From: Bacillota bacterium
Lineage (GTDB): Bacteria > Bacillota > Clostridia > Clostridiales > Caloramatoraceae
DNA length: 9,985 nt
Reading direction: 5' to 3'
NCBI GenBank assembly: GCA_023389275.1
Contig: JAEWEN010000009.1
Location: 1 to 9,985 of the forward strand
The notes below the pieces were generated by a model. The model searched no databases. It saw only the letters and a program-made list of their open reading frames with translations, and had not been told where the DNA came from. Below are positions 7,838 to 9,985 of this stretch, in pieces; the first letter of the stretch is position 1; each line of letters begins with the position of its first letter. A program made the translations under genes and the position numbers.

Positions 7838-8779
7838 TTAATTTCCCCCTAGTAATGAAATAAACTCTATACTTTGATTTGCTCTCCAATCTTTTATTCT
7901 GCAATAAACTTCTTTAAACTCTGTAACTTCCATTTCTTCGAACAAAGAAAGTTGCTTACTTTTTTCTTCTATTGCTCCATATGGAACTGTGTAGCTAGTT
8001 CCATCCATTTGCCATATATTCCAAGCAATGATATTAGCTATTTTTCGTAGTTCATCAGAATTTGCATATCTATTAAATTTAAAGTTAAGATTATCAGCAA
8101 AAGTATATAGCAAATTTTCCCTTGCAATTAATAGATTATCACCTTGATACTCATAACCATATATACTTTCAAAGGCTCTTACAACCCATTTTATCCAATC
8201 ATCATAAGTTTCAGTATTCTCATTAATTATCCGCATTTTCCTATCTAATAATCCAATACGATCTTTAATACTTATAAATTCCCCTGTAACTGTATCATAC
8301 CTACTGACTAAATAAGGCGCTTCCCCGCAACTTATTTCCATTCTTTTAGAGTCAACATAGTTTTCCCATGACCTTGTCTTATCTTTAGGAAATTGAATTT
8401 TACTCATATTAGTAATCCATTTTCCTTGTTGTGCAATATTAAAAACATTATTTTTTCCAAACCATTGCTCATCTACAAGGTTGTTTTGTAAATTGCAAAC
8501 CCAAGATGGTGTAAAAACTTCTGCCTTTTCTTTTGTTCTACTGTCTCGTCTTTTTTGTTCTTTTGCTACTCTTGGTCGAATTATCTTCGAATATAAACCT
8601 GTTATATTTTCAATCTGTATTTCACTTTTTGCTTCAAATCCATATCCTAATATTTCATAATCATCTGTTGCCCATATTATATTTTTTCTTGTCGTCTTAT
8701 CACTCAATAATATTTTGAGAACATCTCTATCCCAATCTAAAAATTTTTCTTCTAAAATATCTGTTTTTAAATCATTCAT
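7838..8779 (-). CDS. Methyltransferase-like 'restriction endonuclease subunit M', lacking NPPY
   Basis: A 313-aa protein matching a family usually annotated as restriction endonuclease subunit M. EVFTPSWVCNLQNNLVD (87-103) resembles motif X of gamma-class N6-adenine methyltransferases. MEISCGEAPYLVSRYD (147-162) looks like a modified SAM-binding motif I, with CGEAP in place of the usual CGxG. GYEYQGDNLLIAREN (208-222) resembles the acidic motif II/III region. The chain then passes IAWNIWQMDG (251-260) and ends with a KDW-containing tail; no NPPY or DPPY is present, so it cannot be a complete adenine methyltransferase alone. The start at 8779 is supported by GGAGGA (8789-8794) nine nt upstream. 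The next gene begins two nt after its stop, implying translational coupling and equimolar production with the helicase-methylase. I infer a SAM-binding or structural partner of the large protein's methylase. Family recognition is good; biochemical role is inference. Confidence 0.82.
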   Translation of the reverse strand: MNDLKTDILEEKFLDWDRDVLKILLSDKTTRKNIIWATDDYEILGYGFEAKSEIQIENITGLYSKIIRPRVAKEQKRRDSRTKEKAEVFTPSWVCNLQNNLVDEQWFGKNNVFNIAQQGKWITNMSKIQFPKDKTRSWENYVDSKRMEISCGEAPYLVSRYDTVTGEFISIKDRIGLLDRKMRIINENTETYDDWIKWVVRAFESIYGYEYQGDNLLIARENLLYTFADNLNFKFNRYANSDELRKIANIIAWNIWQMDGTSYTVPYGAIEEKSKQLSLFEEMEVTEFKEVYCRIKDWRANQSIEFISLLGGN

Positions 8780-8788
8780 AATGCTTTA

Positions 8789-8794
8789 TCCTCC
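8789..8794 (-). promoter_or_regulatory. Ribosome binding site of subunit M
   Basis: GGAGGA on the minus strand, nine nt before the ATG at 8779. It is strong and confirms the start. It lies 18 bp from the palindrome at 8813-8825, so a protein bound there, or an RNA hairpin formed by it, could affect access to this site. Confidence 0.75.
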
Positions 8795-8812
8795 ATAAAT
8801 TTCAAATTCATT

Positions 8813-8825
8813 AGAGATTATCTCT
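8813..8825. repeat. Perfect palindrome between regulator and methylase genes (candidate operator)
   Basis: AGAGAT and ATCTCT form perfect 6-bp arms around one central base, in the 51-bp gap between the regulator stop codon and the subunit M start. Odd-length dyads of this size are typical of Cro/C1-type operators, and controller proteins often bind upstream of restriction genes. It could also form a small RNA hairpin before the ribosome binding site. Function is inferred from position only. Confidence 0.45.
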
Positions 8826-8830
8826 TCAGT

Positions 8831-9031
8831 CTAATCATCAAAGGAAAAAACATCGTTAGGAGTACAATCTAATGCTTTGCATATTTTCTCTAAATTTTTC
8901 ATTGATATTGGTTGATTTTTACCCATATTTGCCATCACGTTTGTAGTGAGTCCAGCCATCTTTATTAAGTCGACTTTTATTATATTTTTTCTAACCAACT
9001 GTATCCACAAAGGTTTATAATTTAATGCCAT
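8831..9031 (-). CDS. Small Cro/C1-type helix-turn-helix regulator
   Basis: A 66-aa protein with a single XRE-family DNA-binding domain (HTH_26 style) filling nearly the whole chain. The recognisable core runs from the LIKMAGLTTNVMANMGKNQ region (about 22-40), the helix-turn-helix, to ISMKNLEKICKALDCTPND (about 42-60), the family's helix 4-5 signature. There is no effector domain, so it probably acts as a dimer. The start at 9031 is well supported by AGGAGG (9039-9044) seven nt upstream. It is first in the cassette and 51 bp ahead of subunit M, the placement expected of a controller (C) protein that delays nuclease expression until the host DNA is methylated. Candidate binding sites are the inverted repeat within its own promoter (9064-9080) and the palindrome at 8813-8825. 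Whether it activates or represses is not visible. Confidence 0.88.
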   Translation of the reverse strand: MALNYKPLWIQLVRKNIIKVDLIKMAGLTTNVMANMGKNQPISMKNLEKICKALDCTPNDVFSFDD

Positions 9032-9053
9032 ATTCTTCCCTCCTAATTCTCAT

Positions 9054-9083
9054 ACTATATCATATAAAATTGTGTTTTATCAA
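9054..9083 (-). promoter_or_regulatory. Probable promoter of the defence cassette
   Basis: On the minus strand TTGATA (9078-9083) and TATAGT (9054-9059) are separated by 18 nt. The -10 matches five of six consensus bases and the -35 four or five. Transcription would start around 9047-9050, leaving a very short leader: the AGGAGG of the regulator gene follows within a few bases. Motif-based inference. Confidence 0.55.
9064..9080. repeat. Inverted repeat between -35 and -10 (candidate autoregulatory operator)
   Basis: ATAAAA (9064-9069) and TTTTAT (9075-9080) are perfect 6-bp arms around TTGTG. The repeat fills the spacer of the candidate promoter, so a bound regulator would block RNA polymerase. 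The arms are low-complexity AT sequence and differ from the palindrome at 8813-8825, so the evidence is moderate. Confidence 0.4.
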
Positions 9084-9206
9084 TCTTATATGGATTAAAT
9101 TCTATTTTAAATTAAAACTCTGATTCTTTTTTAAAATGGTTAATCCCCTAAAATTCAAATGTTCTTTTAATAAGATTAGATTATGCAAATAATTATATTT
9201 GTTTAT

Positions 9207-9234
9207 AAAAAAAGACAGCATATTCATACTGTCT
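9207..9234 (-). terminator. Second intrinsic terminator between rlmD and the cassette
   Basis: On the minus strand AGACAGTAT pairs with ATGCTGTCT (9-bp stem, one G-U wobble, GAAT tetraloop) followed by six T residues (9207-9212). It lies about 80 nt past the rlmD stop and about 175 nt before the regulator start, and isolates the cassette from rlmD transcription. Confidence 0.85.
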
Positions 9235-9283
9235 ACTTAATATATTTACTATCTTTCTTTATGCATCTGCCTTCCATATAAAT

Positions 9284-9306
9284 AAAAACCCTGATTTCTC
9301 AAGGCT
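9284..9306 (-). terminator. First intrinsic terminator directly after rlmD
   Basis: On the minus strand AGCCTTGA pairs with TCAGGGTT (8-bp stem with two G-U wobbles, GAAA tetraloop) and runs into a T-rich tract. It starts seven nt past the rlmD stop codon. It is weaker than the hairpin at 9207-9234, which acts as backup. Confidence 0.7.
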
Positions 9307-9312
9307 CTTTTT

Positions 9313-9985
9313 TTATTTTCTTTCTAGTCTAGCTACTGTCTCTACATGAGCTGTTTCTGGGAACATATCCACAGGCTGTACTTTTGTAGCTTCATATCCT
9401 AATTCCTTTAATGTTTTCATATCACGCGCCAGTGTTGCTGGGTCACATGATACATATACTATTCTTTTAGGTTCTGCTTTAGCTATAGCTACTAATAGCT
9501 TTTCGTCACAACCTTTTCTAGGTGGGTCTACTACAACTACATCTGGTTTTACACCACTGTTTATTATTTTTGGTATAACATTTTCTGCTTCCCCTACAAA
9601 AAACTCTGCATTTTCTATTCCGTTATTTTTTGCATTTTCTCTAGCATTTTCTATTGCCTCTTCTATTATTTCTACTCCATATACTTTTTTAGCTTTTTTA
9701 GCTAAAAATAGTGATATTGTACCTGTTCCACAATATGCATCAAATACTGTTTCCTCACCTTTAAGGTCTGCATATTCTAGTGCTTTGTTATAAAGTACTT
9801 CTGTTTGAACAGGGTTTACCTGGAAAAATGATAGTGGAGATATTGAAAACTTTAAATCACCTATATAGTCTTCTATAGTATCTTTTCCCCAAATAGTTTT
9901 ACATACCTTTCCTAAAACAACATTTGTATTTTTAGAATTTATATTTTGTATAATACTTTTAACCTCAGGTATACTTTCTTTTATT
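9313..9985 (-). CDS. rlmD: 23S rRNA (uracil-C5)-methyltransferase, RlmD/RumA type (5' end outside window)
   Basis: The last 223 residues of a SAM-dependent TrmA/RumA-family enzyme; translation is open to the window edge, so the N-terminus (usually a TRAM domain and [4Fe-4S] cysteines) is not seen. Within the visible part FDAYCGTGTISLFLA (81-95) is SAM-binding motif I, preceded by the family's SPLSFFQVNPVQTE (49-62). VYGVEI (101-106) is motif II, VDPPRKG (152-158) is motif IV, SCDPATLARD (179-188) carries the catalytic nucleophile Cys180, and the FPETAHVETVARLE tail (208-221) is the conserved C-terminus with the probable catalytic base Glu. It methylates uridines in 23S rRNA; Firmicute members can modify both U747 and U1939 (RlmCD), which the sequence cannot decide. 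The stop is followed by two terminators, so this is an independent housekeeping unit bordering the defence cassette. Confidence 0.93.
   Translation of the reverse strand, partial: IKESIPEVKSIIQNINSKNTNVVLGKVCKTIWGKDTIEDYIGDLKFSISPLSFFQVNPVQTEVLYNKALEYADLKGEETVFDAYCGTGTISLFLAKKAKKVYGVEIIEEAIENARENAKNNGIENAEFFVGEAENVIPKIINSGVKPDVVVVDPPRKGCDEKLLVAIAKAEPKRIVYVSCDPATLARDMKTLKELGYEATKVQPVDMFPETAHVETVARLERK

Noticed and set aside
7836..7904. Overlap of the helicase-methylase with subunit M via an upstream ATG at 7904
   Set aside because: The extension is not family-like, while the ATG at 7835 has AGGGGG at good spacing and follows the previous stop by two bases.
8533..8718. Plus-strand 61-codon frame antisense to subunit M
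   Set aside because: Hydrophobic Leu/Phe-rich product could mimic a toxin-like membrane peptide, but it lies opposite conserved coding sequence and no promoter or ribosome binding site is seen.

Overview
The window looks like a chromosomal segment of a low-GC Firmicute, most likely a Clostridium or close relative. The DNA is strongly AT-rich, Shine-Dalgarno sites are purine-rich (AGGAGG, GGAGGA, AGGGGG), intrinsic terminators are short with U-tracts, and the recognisable proteins (YaaA, DUF554 membrane protein, RlmD-type rRNA methyltransferase) have a clostridial character. The species is inferred, not proven. Every supported gene is on the minus strand, so transcription runs from high to low coordinates.

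Right flank (9313-9985): the 3' two thirds of a 23S rRNA uracil-C5 methyltransferase (RlmD/RumA type), followed by two intrinsic terminators (9284-9306 and 9207-9234).

Centre (2852-9031): a four-gene defence cassette, probably one operon. In transcription order it holds a 66-aa Cro/C1-type regulator, a 313-aa methyltransferase-like 'subunit M', a 1347-aa fusion protein and a 295-307-aa GIY-YIG nuclease with a DUF4357 tail. The fusion protein carries an N-terminal T5orf172-type GIY-YIG domain, an SF2 helicase/translocase with Walker A and DEAH motifs, and an N6-adenine methyltransferase with NPPY. It ends in a probable target-recognition region. The architecture recalls single-chain Type ISP restriction-modification enzymes, with a GIY-YIG-like domain where those carry an Mrr-type nuclease. 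A second methyltransferase-like protein, lacking the catalytic motif, is encoded just upstream. Likely division of labour: the small protein plus the C-terminal part of the large one bind SAM and methylate adenine; the helicase translocates from unmethylated sites; one or both GIY-YIG domains cut; the regulator sets expression timing. Possible operators lie in the regulator's promoter and between it and the methylase gene.

Left flank (19-2528): a DUF554 membrane protein with its own promoter, the peroxide-stress protein YaaA with a clear terminator, and a choloylglycine-hydrolase-family Ntn amidase. The cassette sits between ordinary chromosomal genes, separated by AT-rich spacers of about 250-280 bp, as expected for a variable defence locus. 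No tRNA, integrase, transposase, CRISPR array or convincing attachment repeat is visible.
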